Shown here one piece after another: positions 12,101-21,893 of a stretch of 64,000 nucleotides of DNA. Numbering within the stretch: position 1 is the stretch's first letter; every line of letters begins with the position of its first letter. The position numbers and the translations under genes are program-made. Under the pieces are notes generated by a model, which worked only from the letters and a program-made list of their open reading frames with translations, did no database searches and was not told where the DNA came from. The DNA lies in the NCBI GenBank assembly GCA_001931905.2, contig MSJI02000838.1:68127-132126 (forward strand), read 5' to 3'. The DNA is from Cladosporium sp. IMV 00045. Its lineage: Eukaryota; Ascomycota; Dothideomycetes; Cladosporiales; Cladosporiaceae.

Positions 12101-13619
12101 GTGCCTCATCCATCACGGCTCTCCAGAATTGAACCTGTATAAGAGGGCTACGCTTCCGCTCAAATTTGCGCGCTCTCCGCATGTTGCGGTCCGGAGGATC
12201 TTCAGCAAAATGCACTTCACGGGCCAGTACTTGGTACGTTGTCAATACGACGTCGTGGTTTTGAGTGAGATCCTCAAGAACCTTTGTCTCGTCTGTCTTC
12301 TTCGTAACGGGAGGAATGCCCTCATAATGCATGACACGCAATCGAGGGGCATGCTTTGCAAGTTCCGAGCGCCACTGCGGCAGGATTGAATTTGGTGTGA
12401 CAATCAAAGTTGCTCTTGATGGCAAGACATCAGTGCCAGACTCGAGGTCCAAGATCCGATCAGGGGGAAGAGCATCCCTTTGATGAAGCGATATCAGGGC
12501 CATGAGCTCTACCGTCTTTCCGAGGCCCATCTCCTCTGCGAGCAGTCCACCAGAAACATCATGACCTCTCGTCTCGGGCTTGCTGCGTGAGATCTTTGCC
12601 TGGAGGTGATTGACATAGCATCTGTTACCATCCACATCATGCACCTCTTGGTACTTTACAGTATCAAACGGTTTCCGCTCTTCACTCGCAAGAGGCCCGA
12701 TTTGTCCGCCTCGAGGGACAACGCCCTCACGCCCAAGCATCCATTTGACTGCCCGCTCTTGGAAAGGATAGAGCTGACTTTCCAGTATGTCGACTAAATC
12801 AGCCTTTTCGTTTCGGTCCGGCACGTGCACGCTTTCGTAGAAGTCGTGAGGTGTCCATGGCTGAGTCTGATCGAGACTTCCTCTAGAAGTGTCCGGAAAG
12901 AAGCGTTCTTTCAAATCGTAGTCAGGGTAGACTCGAGCCTTGCCAACAGGAACACCAGCCGGGAAGGCCGATACTCCATCTTTCCAAGCTATTGAAACCT
13001 CAAGCCGAACAACGTTGTGGGCTTTCCCGTGGGATCGTTTCATTGTGCATCGAGTAACTGATGCGGGGCGATCCTTCGAACCAGCTGTTTGGCGCTCCGG
13101 CAGAGCTAATGCCCGTAAGTCGTTCAAGACGTTCGAAGTTACGTTGGAAAGGTCAGCTTTGAGTACAACACCGTTCCTACCAGGATGCGCAATTCGCATT
13201 CGCACGCCCAAATCGTCTTCGCTGATGCCAAGGACAGCAACAGGGACTTCGTCCGAGTTCGAAAAATCTGCATCTTCCTCAAATCCGTCCTGCGACGGTA
13301 CCTCGTTCGTAGTAGCCTCCGGGAAGGATAGATCAACAGTCACACGAGCCAGTGGGATATTTATCGGAGCTGGTTGAACAGGCGCCGCCTTTACCTGCTT
13401 CTTCACTGGTTTGGCAAGCTTCGCGCGCTTCTTTGGTGGTCTTTTACTCTCAAGATCGTCGTCGTCGTCTTCTGCATCCTGCATGTGCAGTGCGCCACGC
13501 TCAAGGAACCATCGCATCGGCGTGAAGCACCCGGTCTCGACGAGGATTGAAGATTCATCATGTGTGACAACCTGTGTAGAGACAACGATCGCTGTGGCCC
13601 GCGACTCGATGGGAGCCAT
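9102..13619 (-). CDS. IRC20: SNF2-RING E3 ubiquitin ligase, SHPRH/Irc20 type
   Basis: Single exon, 1505 residues. An early nuclear-type basic cluster (KRPPKKRAKLAKPVKK) lies near residue 65. The SNF2 ATPase begins with LYPFQERAVKWML and has its Walker A at about 366 (EEMGLGKT). The Walker B is DEAQ near 503, as in SHPRH rather than DEAH. A long insert of about 500 residues, partly coiled coil, precedes a C3HC4 RING at about 1156-1200 (CVICQCTF, CGHQYCKECI, CPVCKRGL). The helicase C-terminal domain spans about 1280-1395 (AIVFSQYRDFL, ARVHRIGQTRQT). A RING placed inside the helicase, between its two lobes, is the hallmark of SHPRH/Irc20. Known relatives act in the nucleus in DNA damage tolerance and recombination. 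No H1/H5 or PHD domain, present in human SHPRH, is seen, so it is closer to Irc20. It is divergent with CDC43 across a 0.5 kb promoter. Confidence 0.92.
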   Translation of the reverse strand: MAPIESRATAIVVSTQVVTHDESSILVETGCFTPMRWFLERGALHMQDAEDDDDDLESKRPPKKRAKLAKPVKKQVKAAPVQPAPINIPLARVTVDLSFPEATTNEVPSQDGFEEDADFSNSDEVPVAVLGISEDDLGVRMRIAHPGRNGVVLKADLSNVTSNVLNDLRALALPERQTAGSKDRPASVTRCTMKRSHGKAHNVVRLEVSIAWKDGVSAFPAGVPVGKARVYPDYDLKERFFPDTSRGSLDQTQPWTPHDFYESVHVPDRNEKADLVDILESQLYPFQERAVKWMLGREGVVPRGGQIGPLASEERKPFDTVKYQEVHDVDGNRCYVNHLQAKISRSKPETRGHDVSGGLLAEEMGLGKTVELMALISLHQRDALPPDRILDLESGTDVLPSRATLIVTPNSILPQWRSELAKHAPRLRVMHYEGIPPVTKKTDETKVLEDLTQNHDVVLTTYQVLAREVHFAEDPPDRNMRRARKFERKRSPLIQVQFWRAVMDEAQMIETSVTAAARVACRLPRVHSWAVSGTPLRKDAQDLHGLLIFLRFKPLDEDLRLWSHLVMNHRHIFRDIFNTIALRHTKSLIRDELHLPSQKRVVITMPFTAVEHQHYNNLFTEMCDELKLQTDGSPNDDQWDPDNPATVEAMRKWLVRLRQTCLHPQVGGRNRKALGRGQGAPLRTVSEVLDAMIDQNETATRTEERTALQSQLQRAHILGNNRDDEHRSEKALQIYKEAMEKCSTLVKEARQRLHTAQAEQGKTGDVSETDNEESSSESSPLLGGLRNGLRTALELQHVCTFFAATACYQIKVNETLTQPESEDFRKLEEQEIELYEQAKIVRREILLDASRKADRLMKKMKDLEDMKLTTQLPRIKDLNDRGGIENRRIIDKSDELFDVIRKQIPFIAEWRSKMSEFLRKPLVDEDDAGNEITGEEYEESTKQQDELYVYFDALKTVQADLTTFVAGGDAPLIDHQAKMLVRVAKKWLDPECPEELKEPCHAPEKLLELFEIRNKFRSRKEEIGSVRGLIHEARALENAMQWQGDSSRAGNEAAILKQHIAALQTVFNDYTKALSGLEKEVDLFRSTQNQRLDFYRQLQEVSDAVAPYKEELDEQLDLPALELVMAREEQQNTTLAQLKTKHRFLMHLRDETGSQGPRICVICQCTFENGVLTVCGHQYCKECIGHWWRAHRTCPVCKRGLALVDFHNITYKPQELRAKEETNGNPSSPDNKRNSGIDTSPRQSAIYSEVDSKLMDEVKTIDLPSSFGTKIDTLGRHLLWIREHDPGAKAIVFSQYRDFLDVLSRAFSTFKIGYSRLGRAGAVEKFRHDASVECLLLDAKTDSSGLTLVNATHVFICEPLIQTAVELQAIARVHRIGQTRQTTIWMYLTNDTVEESIYDISVARRMAHVQSRQQHQRSEKSRSSTPAPLGDLAIEAADTEEMQSAPIQKLLTNGKTGGELVGKDDLWGCLFGKATQNAVTLDPDTQADFERNLRGHAAEMRRMGE

Positions 13620-14131
13620 GATGCATATTAAGGCCAGCGTTTGCCAGGCGGCTGGTAATGAGAGAAGTGAAAGTTGAAGGAGCGAAAGAAGACCAGGATG
13701 GGGGGACTCTAAAAGACGTCAGGGCAGAGGCCGAGGCCGATATCTTATCGATAAGATTGCCGCCTCAGCCGCCTCAGGCTTGAACTCTGATTGCTACACC
13801 TCAAGCCACAACCTACAATTGACCACCAGATGAGGACGTAAAAGGCGTTGAAGTATTTATCCATTTTTACTTTTTTGTTCAATCTACCAGCAGCCCAGAA
13901 ACGTCCTGTTCAAATCCCACAGTCGTCATATCATCTTCATGGCTTGATCTTCGACTTGTGGCGAGAGCTTGTGGCGAGTATCCACTATCGCCAACGTCGC
14001 TCGGTGTTGCACAATTCAGTCAAGCTGATGAAGTTCCAAGTGAACAGGCGGCAAAAGAAAATCCAACACAAAGACGGTCAGAAAAATTGCAAATAGTCGT
14101 GCCAGCACACGTAGGCACGAGAAGACATAAG
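13620..14131. promoter_or_regulatory. Shared divergent promoter, IRC20-like/CDC43
   Basis: About 510 bases separate the two start codons. At 13742-13757 lies a perfect 16-base palindrome, ATCTTATCGATAAGAT, which is two GATA motifs back to back. No gene is seen in the interval. Confidence 0.55.
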
Positions 14132-15667
14132 ATGGCACTCAACGAAGAGCCTCGTCTCGAAAAGGTGATCATCATTTACTCCGCAGCCCCTCACCTAACT
14201 CACCTCACTGACACGGCCACATTAGGAGCGCCACATAAAATACTGGCTACGATGTCTGAAAACCCTCCTCCCGAATCTCTACACCTCCAACGACTCCAAC
14301 CGCATGTACCTGGCCTACTTCATCGTCTCCGCCTGTGACGTGCTCGACATTCTCAAAACCTCCACGCAACCGAACGAGAGGCAAGAATGGATAGACTGGA
14401 TCTACCACTGCCAGCACCCCAAGGGCGGTTTCAGAATGTGGCCGGGGACCGACTTTGGCGAGCGTGCGAATGCTGAGAATGCCAGGTGGGATCCGGCGAA
14501 TGTTCCCGCTACTTACTTTGCTCTGGCTTCGCTGCTTATTCTTGGAGACGATCTGAAGCGTGTTCGGAGAAGGGAGACGCTACGCTGGATTCACCTGATG
14601 CAGAGAGAGGATGGGTCGTTTGGTGAGACTCTTGTTGACGGCAAGCAAGAAGGTGGGAGAGATCCCAGGCTTGGGTACTGTGCCACTGGTGTGAGGTACA
14701 TCCTGCGTGGCGGTACTGAACCTGGTCCTTTGAGCATTGATGGTGAGATTATCGAAGACATCAACATCGACACATATGTCAATTGCGTTCGAAGCTCAGA
14801 AGTAAGGAATTGTATCTTGGTCTTTCACACCGGAGAATCAACGCTAACAACCACCCTCAGAACTTCGACGGCGGCATAGCGGACGCACCCTTCCACGAGC
14901 CTCAAGCAGGCTACACCTTCTGCTCGCTTGGCTCACTCTCCTTCCTCTCCCGCCTAGAACCCGGCCACCTCACTTCCGCAAGACCAAACCACGCCCCCTC
15001 CAACCCCCACGAAGTCGTGCGCTGGCTTCTCTCTCTCCAAACAAACTTCACCGACCCCGAAGACACTCCCACCGGCGACTTGGAAATCGAACCATCCACC
15101 TCAACCCAACCTCCCAAACACCCCCAACCCCCACCCACCGACCTGCACCAATCCCCCGACAAATCCACCCTCTGGGCCAGCGACATAACCTCCATCGACG
15201 CCAGCAGCAGCAACAGCAGCACCCTCCCCACGCCGCACCTAGCAATCTGCCCCTCGCACCCCACACCCTCCAACAAAAACCCAAGCACTCCGACCGGAAT
15301 GTCCGGCCGCCCCTCCAAGCCCGCCGACACATGCTACGCCTTCTGGGCGGGCGCCTCGCTCTCTCTCCTCTCGCAGGAGCAAAAATCGCAAAACCAACCC
15401 CAGCAAAAACCCTTCCACGACCCCTCCGCGCTGCGCGCCTACCTCCTCCGCCTCACGCAGCACCCGATCATGGGCGGTTTCAGCAAATTCCCCGGCGACA
15501 AGTGGGCGGATCTGTATCATAGCTATTTGGGGCTTGCGGCGCTGAGTCTTTGCTCGGAGCCCGAGGAGAGGAGGAGGGATGGGGTTAAGGAGGTGGATGC
15601 GGGGATGTGTGTGAGTGTGGAGGTTCGGGGGAGGTTGGGGGGGTTGTGGGTGGGGTGGAGGGAGTGA
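14132..15667 (+). CDS. CDC43: Geranylgeranyltransferase type I beta subunit
   Basis: Three exons: 14132-14164, 14226-14801 and 14861-15667. Both introns (61 and 59 nt) have clear branch points (CACTGAC, GCTAAC). The spliced protein has 471 residues. It opens with ERHIKYWLRCLKTLLP, the usual prenyltransferase beta start, and carries the alpha/alpha-barrel repeats (GGFRMWPG, REDGSFGE, FDGGIADAPFHEPQAGYTF). Zinc ligands are visible as Asp and Cys in PADTCYAF (about residue 360) and His in DLYHSYLG (about 420). With an alpha subunit encoded elsewhere it attaches geranylgeranyl to CAAX proteins such as Rho and Cdc42. A Pro/Ser/Thr-rich stretch of about 80 residues sits just before the DTC motif, making the protein longer than animal forms. 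The RYILRGG region and the zinc motifs favour GGTase-I over farnesyltransferase or Rab GGTase beta. Confidence 0.9.
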
Positions 15668-16096
15668 GATCAGGGATGGGGGAATGGGGTGGGGGAATGG
15701 AGGGGTGGGTGAGGAAGGGTTGGCTATAGATGGATGGAAAAAAAGCCGTGAATTGGCATATGTCTCTGGCGATAGATATTGTTGCATTCGACCCCAAGCA
15801 GGCTTGTGGGAGGGTAGATCTTACGGCAGATATCAAAATTTCGTTGAGTATAGTTGCATATCACCGTTTCGTTTCATGGTCACAGTTGCAGCAGATAATC
15901 TTATATCGTGGGCGAAGACACATATCAAAAGTCATCGTTGAGAAGTCTTTCAATCAAGGCATTTCAACATCCGTATACGCCATGCTATGTCCAGTTTTCA
16001 TGATGTGCCGCCCAGAAAGACGACCTTTTGAGTGTATCTTGTCGGTTATTCTTACACCATCATCGTCAAAATGATCATTGAGGAAACAGACAGATT
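15668..16096. other. Convergent 3' intergenic region
   Basis: Lies between the 3' ends of CDC43 (+) and PRE10 (-). It starts with a G-rich run and then becomes A/T-rich. No gene or stable hairpin is evident. Confidence 0.5.
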
Positions 16097-17080
16097 CTAC
16101 TCCTCCATCTCATCCTCTCCCTCCAGCGCCTTCTTGGCTAACCTCTCAGCCTCCTCCTTAAGCTCCTTGGGCACCTCCTCGTGGCGTCCCTTGGTCGGAC
16201 CACCCACGGCGGAAATCCAAGTCATCTCGAGCTCAAACTCCTTATCCTTGCTGTCCTCGTGCGCCACGTAGATGATCCTCGCCGCCTCCTTGACACCCTC
16301 CTCGAGCGAAATGGTATCACCCTTCTTGGGGTCCAAGTTCAGCTTCTCCAGCTCCGCCTTCGCCGCCTGTCGTCCCTTGCCCGTCGCCGCGCCGTAGTAG
16401 CCCCAGTACAGACCCGAGGGCTCGATCATGTAGAGGTATGGACCGCCTTCTTTGACACCCTGCGTCTTTCCGCCAGAGCCGATTTTCGGCCCGCTTCCCA
16501 CGGCGCCGTCGACGTCGACTTCGGTTTCTGCGTCGTACCCGCCGACGATCGCGGTGATGCCGAAGGGGCGCACGGATTGGTAGAGGGTGTAAGCTTGCAC
16601 GTATGAGCCCATGCGGTTGGCGAGAGATGCGACGGGGATGGGTGCTTTGTAGGTGCCGCGCCAGCTGGACGCTTCGTCGCGTGCGCGGGAGACGAAGTGG
16701 CGGCCGTCGGGGACGAGGCCGGCGGAGACCTGCGTCTTGTGTTAGTGGTGTTGTTTGCTTGCTTTGTCATGGACTTGGATCCGACTCACAACACCCATAT
16801 GTCTGTCAACAGTGGCAATGCGCTTGTTGGCGTCCTTCTTCATGAGCTTGCTTGTGACGAGCTTCTCCATTGCCAGAACAACACCATCCTTGCATCGAAT
16901 GCCGATCGCAGTGCCGCCGTTCTCGACAGCCTTGGTGGCATATTCGACTTGGAAGTTACGGCCATCGGGGGAGAAGATGGAGTTGGCAAGATCGTAGCCG
17001 GTGCCTATTGAGGTCTAGACACATGATGGGTTAGTGTACTGGATTGGCAGAGCGACTAAGTGTTTGCCCTCACTTACCAT
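16097..17080 (-). CDS. PRE10: 20S proteasome subunit alpha type 3 (alpha7)
   Basis: Three coding exons: 17078-17080 (only the ATG), 16790-17014 and 16097-16729. Introns are 63 nt (GTAAGT...CACTAAC...CTAG) and 60 nt (GTGAGT...ACTAAC...GCAG). The spliced protein is 286 residues, close to yeast Pre10. It begins [13 protein letters not shown] with [12 protein letters not shown] right after, the conserved alpha-ring N-terminal helix and signature. Later landmarks are [31 protein letters not shown] and GGYDAE, then an acidic C-terminal tail (EGEDEMEE) usual for the alpha3/PSMA3 class. It forms part of the outer gate ring of the core particle and has no protease activity itself. Starting at the internal methionine of RMGSYVQ would drop the first 106 residues, half the domain. 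Confidence 0.95.
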
Positions 17081-17989
17081 GACGGCGGTTTAGGATGATG
17101 TGTTGGGGTAGGTCGGTGTATTTGCAATCGCAGGGGTAATGCAAGAGACTTTGCGACAAGAGAAGAGGTGGTGAAGGCGTGGAAATGAGGCTGATTGGGT
17201 ATGTAGGGTTCGATGGTATGGCTGATGTTGATGTAGCCAGCGCTGTAGCTTCGTCTCAGCGAGGCAGGCAGCTCCCAGCGCGCGTCAGAGGGCAAATATA
17301 AGGCCAACATCTCAGGCAGAAACCACGACTTGCTTCCATTCTCTCGGAGTGATATCCCGTGATCTGCCTTCAACCCACCGTCTCGTCACCCGCGGATAAA
17401 TAAACCTCCCATACATGCACAAAACACCTCTGAACCACTTCCACCGCCAGATGTCTTAATCATTCCAATCACTTACAACAATCCTCGATCGACCGTCTTT
17501 CTCTGCGACAGACTTCGCTTGGACACGCAGCGAAACAGGCCCCGAGGTGCAGCTCTGCCCAAGGGAAACAGCTGCCCGCCCAATCAATGACGGCCAGGCG
17601 GGTTTAGGCTCGATCTTGCCGCAGTTAGACTCTGTTTCAGTCGGGCTGGTGCGGCGTCATCTGCCCACTATCACCCTCCGTCCGACATACCGCTCATATA
17701 TCCTCTGATGACTCCTCGATTTTCCTCTCTTTGCTCTCCCACCAACCCGACCTTTCCTTTCTTTCTTTCGACGAGTGTAGATAGCCTTTGATAGCCAACA
17801 GCCAGCTTACTGAAATTAACCCTTGTTCCAACTGCAGAAAAAGAACAAAGCCACACAAGAGACAGGCACCCCGCCTGCATTTGACAGCTCCCTGGATTTC
17901 CCGCCAGAAAGTGCTTGTTGAGAAGCCAAAAAAGACGTACCTCGAGTCGAGAGTCCTCATTGTGAACAGGAAACAGAAAGACGAGACGA
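17081..17989. promoter_or_regulatory. Divergent promoter, PRE10/zinc-ribbon gene
   Basis: About 0.9 kb upstream of both genes. The half nearest the zinc-ribbon gene is C/T-rich, as in fungal leaders. I looked for a proteasome control element of GGTGGCAAA type and did not find an exact copy. Confidence 0.45.
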
Positions 17990-19245
17990 ATGACGATACA
18001 GCCTCCTCCATCTTCTTGGAGTTGTGATTTTCAGAACAACCTCAACCTCGCATACCAGGCTTTCGCAGACGCAAAGTCAATGAACAGCTCGCCTGTCCTT
18101 GTTCACCATTGCGAACGCTGCAACTACAATACTCCCGTCATTTCTCGCTCTCCCGGCGTTTGGCAATCCACTTGTACTCACGTATGGCCGAGATAACGGG
18201 CTCTTTCACGTACAACACACTAACTTTGCCACAGTGTGGTTTCGAAGCCTCCAGTATCGACATCACAGGCCGTTCCGAGGGAAGTATGAATCAATCACAG
18301 CATGACGAGCTCGCAGCTCTCTTCGCGCAACGCATGAACTTCACATCCGGCGAACAAATGCAACAAGACCAACCGCGGACATTCGTCGAGCCAGTAGCAG
18401 TGCCACAACCCCAATTCTCCGAGAAACAAGAGCAGCCAGCCATCCACTACGCATCCGCCCACTACACCCACAGCCACCACCTCCACGACACCTCATCCTC
18501 GCCCTCCAGCAGCCCCCCACCGCCCTACCACGAAACCGTCCTCCCATCCCACCTCCTCAACACCCTCCGCCAAAACTCCATCGACCCCTCCGCCCTCCTC
18601 CCCAACCAACTCCACCTTTACCAATCCGCCGACCTAGACCAACGCCTCCGCCTCCTCGAACTCTGGCGTATCTCCCCACCCTCCTACTCCCCGGAGGAGC
18701 ACCTGTACATCCACACCACGCAAACCCCCACCACCCTCGCGCAGGAAGAAGCCTCGGCCCGCCAACGCTACGAAGAAGCCCAGCACATCGCCCTCCGCCA
18801 GCAGCAGCTCCAGGAGCAAGAACAAGCGGCCAAAACCCTCGTCTTCGACACGCACATCCCGCGCATCAGCCCCATCCGCTCAGCAGGGGAACCCGCCTGG
18901 CCGCCCGCGGCTCGCATGCGCGCCGCTTCCATCGCGTCCAGCCGACCGAGCGCCCACGCCACAACTGCCGTGGAAGCAGAGCCGTACATCACCGACGGCT
19001 ACCAGGCATCCGCATCTTCCATCGAGCCCGTGTACGCTGCTTCGCAGGCGGGTTTGTGGCCTGGCGCTCAGCAGCAGCAGCAGCTGGGGCAGGGGCAGAG
19101 TGTGATGGAAGACCAGTACGGATCGTTCATGCAGATAAGGAATCATGCGGATTGGGAGGCGATGAATGAGCGGGTTGCGAGGGACAGGTTTGGGATGGTT
19201 GTTCATTCTGGTGGGAGGGGGGAGGATGAGGATATGGTTATGTGA
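17990..19245 (+). CDS. Hypothetical zinc-ribbon protein, Gln/Ser/Pro-rich
   Basis: Exon 1 runs to 18181, then a 53-nt intron 18182-18234 (GTATGG...ACACTAAC...CACAG), then exon 2 18235-19245. The splice joins CTH to CGFE and so completes a four-cysteine zinc ribbon: CERC, 17 residues, CTHC. Neither frame alone has it. The start is 17990 (400 residues) or, more likely, the in-frame ATG at 18080 (370 residues, MNSSPVLVHHCERC). After the ribbon comes MNQSQHDELAALFAQRMNF, then low-complexity Gln/His/Ser/Pro sequence, the segment YHETVLPSHLLNTLRQNSID, a Glu/Gln-rich coiled-coil-like stretch (EEASARQRYEEAQHIALRQQ) and an acidic tail. No family is recognised. A role in nucleic-acid or protein binding is only a guess from the ribbon. 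Confidence 0.75.
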
Positions 19246-20234
19246 GGGGGGAGGGGTTGAGATGGGGCCTTAGGAATGGGGGGGAGTTTAGGGGTGCGGG
19301 ATTGGAGATTGAATCCGAACTTTGGATTTCATCTTGTGTTTTTCTTATGTTCTTTCTTTTTCTATATATCTGCAATAGGCTCTCGAACGGCAACAGCACG
19401 CTCTGAAGGTCGCTTTGGGCGTACGTGGAGTGTTTCTCTGGGGAAACGGAGGAGGATGGTATAGGATGGAATGGTATATACATAAGGTATCAAGCAAATG
19501 TCGAAACATTGATGATTATGACCGAAAACCCAAAACTCTCCATCTCATCAGCAAAAAAATCCCAGTGCGATTGATTGATCGAGTTCTGCTTCAGCCCTCA
19601 GCGGTAGGAAAGCCACGTATGTATAATCGATATAATAAACGACGTGTATCAAAGTCGCACCGCATTTCCCCAGCGCGCCTTCAATTTCCCGCCTGTCCTC
19701 GCCGTTCTCCAATCAACCGCCTTTCCCAATCCCAAGCAAAAAGCGCTTGACTGCTTGATTCGTCTTGGACAAAAAAGGCAAGACACTCCTTACGTTGCGT
19801 TCGATGGCCAGGTCAGCCGCGAGAGTCATGGAAATTTCTCCAGGGGAGCAGGGTTGTGGTGTTGATAAAGCGAGAAAATAGAAAAAGAGACGGAGTGATT
19901 GTTCGTTGTGTGGTCCTCCGGTGCTTGTTGGAGGGAGGGATGGAGCGGGGAGGTTGGGGGTGACGGATGGATGGGTGGATGGATGGATGGATGGATGGAT
20001 GGATGGATGGCATTGAAGATGGATGAGGACTTAGGGTAGGGTCTGGGACTCGGATGATGGAAGAGGCAGAGCGCACAGAAAGAGAGTGATAGGCACCGAT
20101 CACAGACCACCTTACCCATGCAAAGGGCATTCGACAAATCTTCCTTTTTCCGAGATAAGTGCATCCGATGAGATTTCCATGCAAAATGATTACATGTAGC
20201 GTACATACTACACGACATCCCCTTCACAACCACC
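19246..20234. other. Convergent intergenic region with GGAT repeat
   Basis: About 1 kb between converging genes. It holds a GGAT microsatellite near 19970-20010 and otherwise A/T-rich, unremarkable sequence. Confidence 0.5.
19967..20010. repeat. GGAT tetranucleotide microsatellite
   Basis: About eleven copies of GGAT in a row with one GGGT interruption. Likely length-variable between strains. Confidence 0.9.
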
Positions 20235-21893
20235 TTACCGTCTCGACTTCCTCCTCCTGACATCCCCGCTCCCACTTCCATTTCCCTTCGCAACCGTCCT
20301 CCCCTTCCCCTCCCTCCCAGCAGTCGGCACGACCTGCACCCCCTGATCCTCACTGCTACTCCCGCTACCACTCCCACTACCCGAACTCCCCGAATCGACT
20401 TCCTGACTCAACCCGCTCCCCTTGCGACTCGCAGCCGCAGGATCAGCGTAGTAATGCTGCGAAGCGAGCGGGGAAGAACCAGGCGGCACGCGCCGGAGAG
20501 ACGAGTAGTTGACATCCGCCATGCTGGGGCTGCCGAGACCTGCACCTCCAGCCCCGCCACTGCCGCCCATGCTGCGGCGGCCGCTGCCATGCGCTGCAGG
20601 CATGGGCGGGCCGGCGTAGTCGTCTGGGTGCATGCGGTACTGGGCGTGGGCGGCGTTTGAGCCGGCGCGCGAGCGGCCGGGGGCGGGTTGAGGGGGCGGT
20701 GGAGGGTACCAGTCTGCGGGAGGGTCGTCGTGGAAAGAGCGGTTGGAGCTGGAAGAGCCGGGGCGGAGATTCGCTGGCGAGCCGGGGTAGAAGCGGGTTG
20801 GGTAGGGGGCGAAGACGGGTTCTGGAGGAGTGGAGCCGCGGCGGTTGTGTTTTGACGTTGAGCGGGAGCGGTCGCGCGTGGATGCTGCTGCTTGCTTGTT
20901 GTTTGGCGCGGGCGAGTTCCGGGCTGGGAGGCGGGTAGTAGGGCATTGCCTGGGCGTACATGGGCATGCCGTTGGGGCCGGGGATCATGTAGCCTTGCGG
21001 TGGTGGGAGGGGAGGTGGGGTGAAGGGCGCGGCCTGGTCGGAGGAGATTGACATCTTGCGGCTGGATTTTGATTTGGACTTCGACTTTGAGGGTGGTGTC
21101 GATGGGCCGCTGCTGCCGAAGAGACTGCTGCCTTTCTTCTTCCCTTTGGTGCTCGAGAGGCTGACGGAGCTGTTGTTGCGGCTGCTGCTGGATTTTCCTT
21201 TGGGTGTTTTGACGGGTGTTGCTGGAGGCGAGGCGATTTGCAGCGGCGGTGGTTGCACGGGCGCCAGCTGCTGGACTGTTCTCCTGCGCTCGATCGCCTC
21301 CATTTCGTCCACCGACAGGTTGATGTTCGTCTGGCCTGACGCCCTAGCCTTTGCGATTCGCTCGTAAGCCGCTTGAGCCAAAGCCTCGTCCCGTCCGTTG
21401 TATGTCTGCTGTTGATATAAAGCGTCCTCCTCCGACTCTCCCTCCCCGTAATAAGCATTATTAGGATAACTCTCTCGTCGATGCTGGCCCAAATCGTGGC
21501 CGGTAAAATACAATTCGTCGCCGGCGTAAGCGCGCTGGCGAGGATCTCCCCCTCGATATGCGTAACCATTAGGGTCCAAGTACACGCCTTGGCCATCGTC
21601 TTCATCACTTTCCAAATCTTCAAAGCGCTCGCCGTAATGACGAGCAGGCTCACGAAGCTCCCAATCCTGCGGCCTTAGCGATCTTCGCCCACTGCGGCCA
21701 GGGGTCACTCCGGGTGGTCTTCCCGTATCATAGGGCGAAGAGGGCGCGGCCGACCACCTGCAAATAGCATTGTCAGTGGGTGTTCTTAAGTCACTCTGGA
21801 ATGTTCGCATTCTCCCAACACTTTCAAGAAGACTCACCTAGACCGCTTCCTCAGAGAAAGATGCTGCGACATCCTTGTCCATGAGCGCAGCAT
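20235..21893 (-). CDS. Ser/Pro-rich hypothetical protein, first exon overlaps PRA1
   Basis: Exon 1 is 21838-21893 (ATG at 21893, or 21872 giving MSQHLSLRKRS), then an 80-nt intron 21758-21837 (GTGAGT...CACTGAC...TTTGCAG), then a long exon from 21757. The splice completes an Arg codon (RKRS-RWSAAPSS). Exon 1 lies entirely inside the last codons of PRA1, in another frame, and the donor follows directly on the PRA1 stop TAG. The protein has an acidic part (LESDEDDGQG), a conserved-looking helix (AYERIAKARASGQTNINLS, then DEMEAIERRR), Lys/Ser-rich and Pro-rich stretches, and ends GDVRRRKSRR. Near 20885-20905 the frame must shift by one base to continue into the frame that includes 20633-20235. 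No intron fits there, so this is either a sequencing error in a repetitive CAA/AGC run or a real break. No known family is recognised. Confidence 0.6.

Noticed and set aside
13905..13935. tRNA-like B box (GTTCAAATCC)
   Set aside because: The surrounding bases do not form T-arm or acceptor stems and no A box lies at the right distance.
18109..18234. ATG at 18109 as the start of the zinc-ribbon gene
   Set aside because: Reading through removes the four-cysteine site, and the segment ends in a textbook branch point and acceptor, so it is partly exon 1 in another frame and partly intron.
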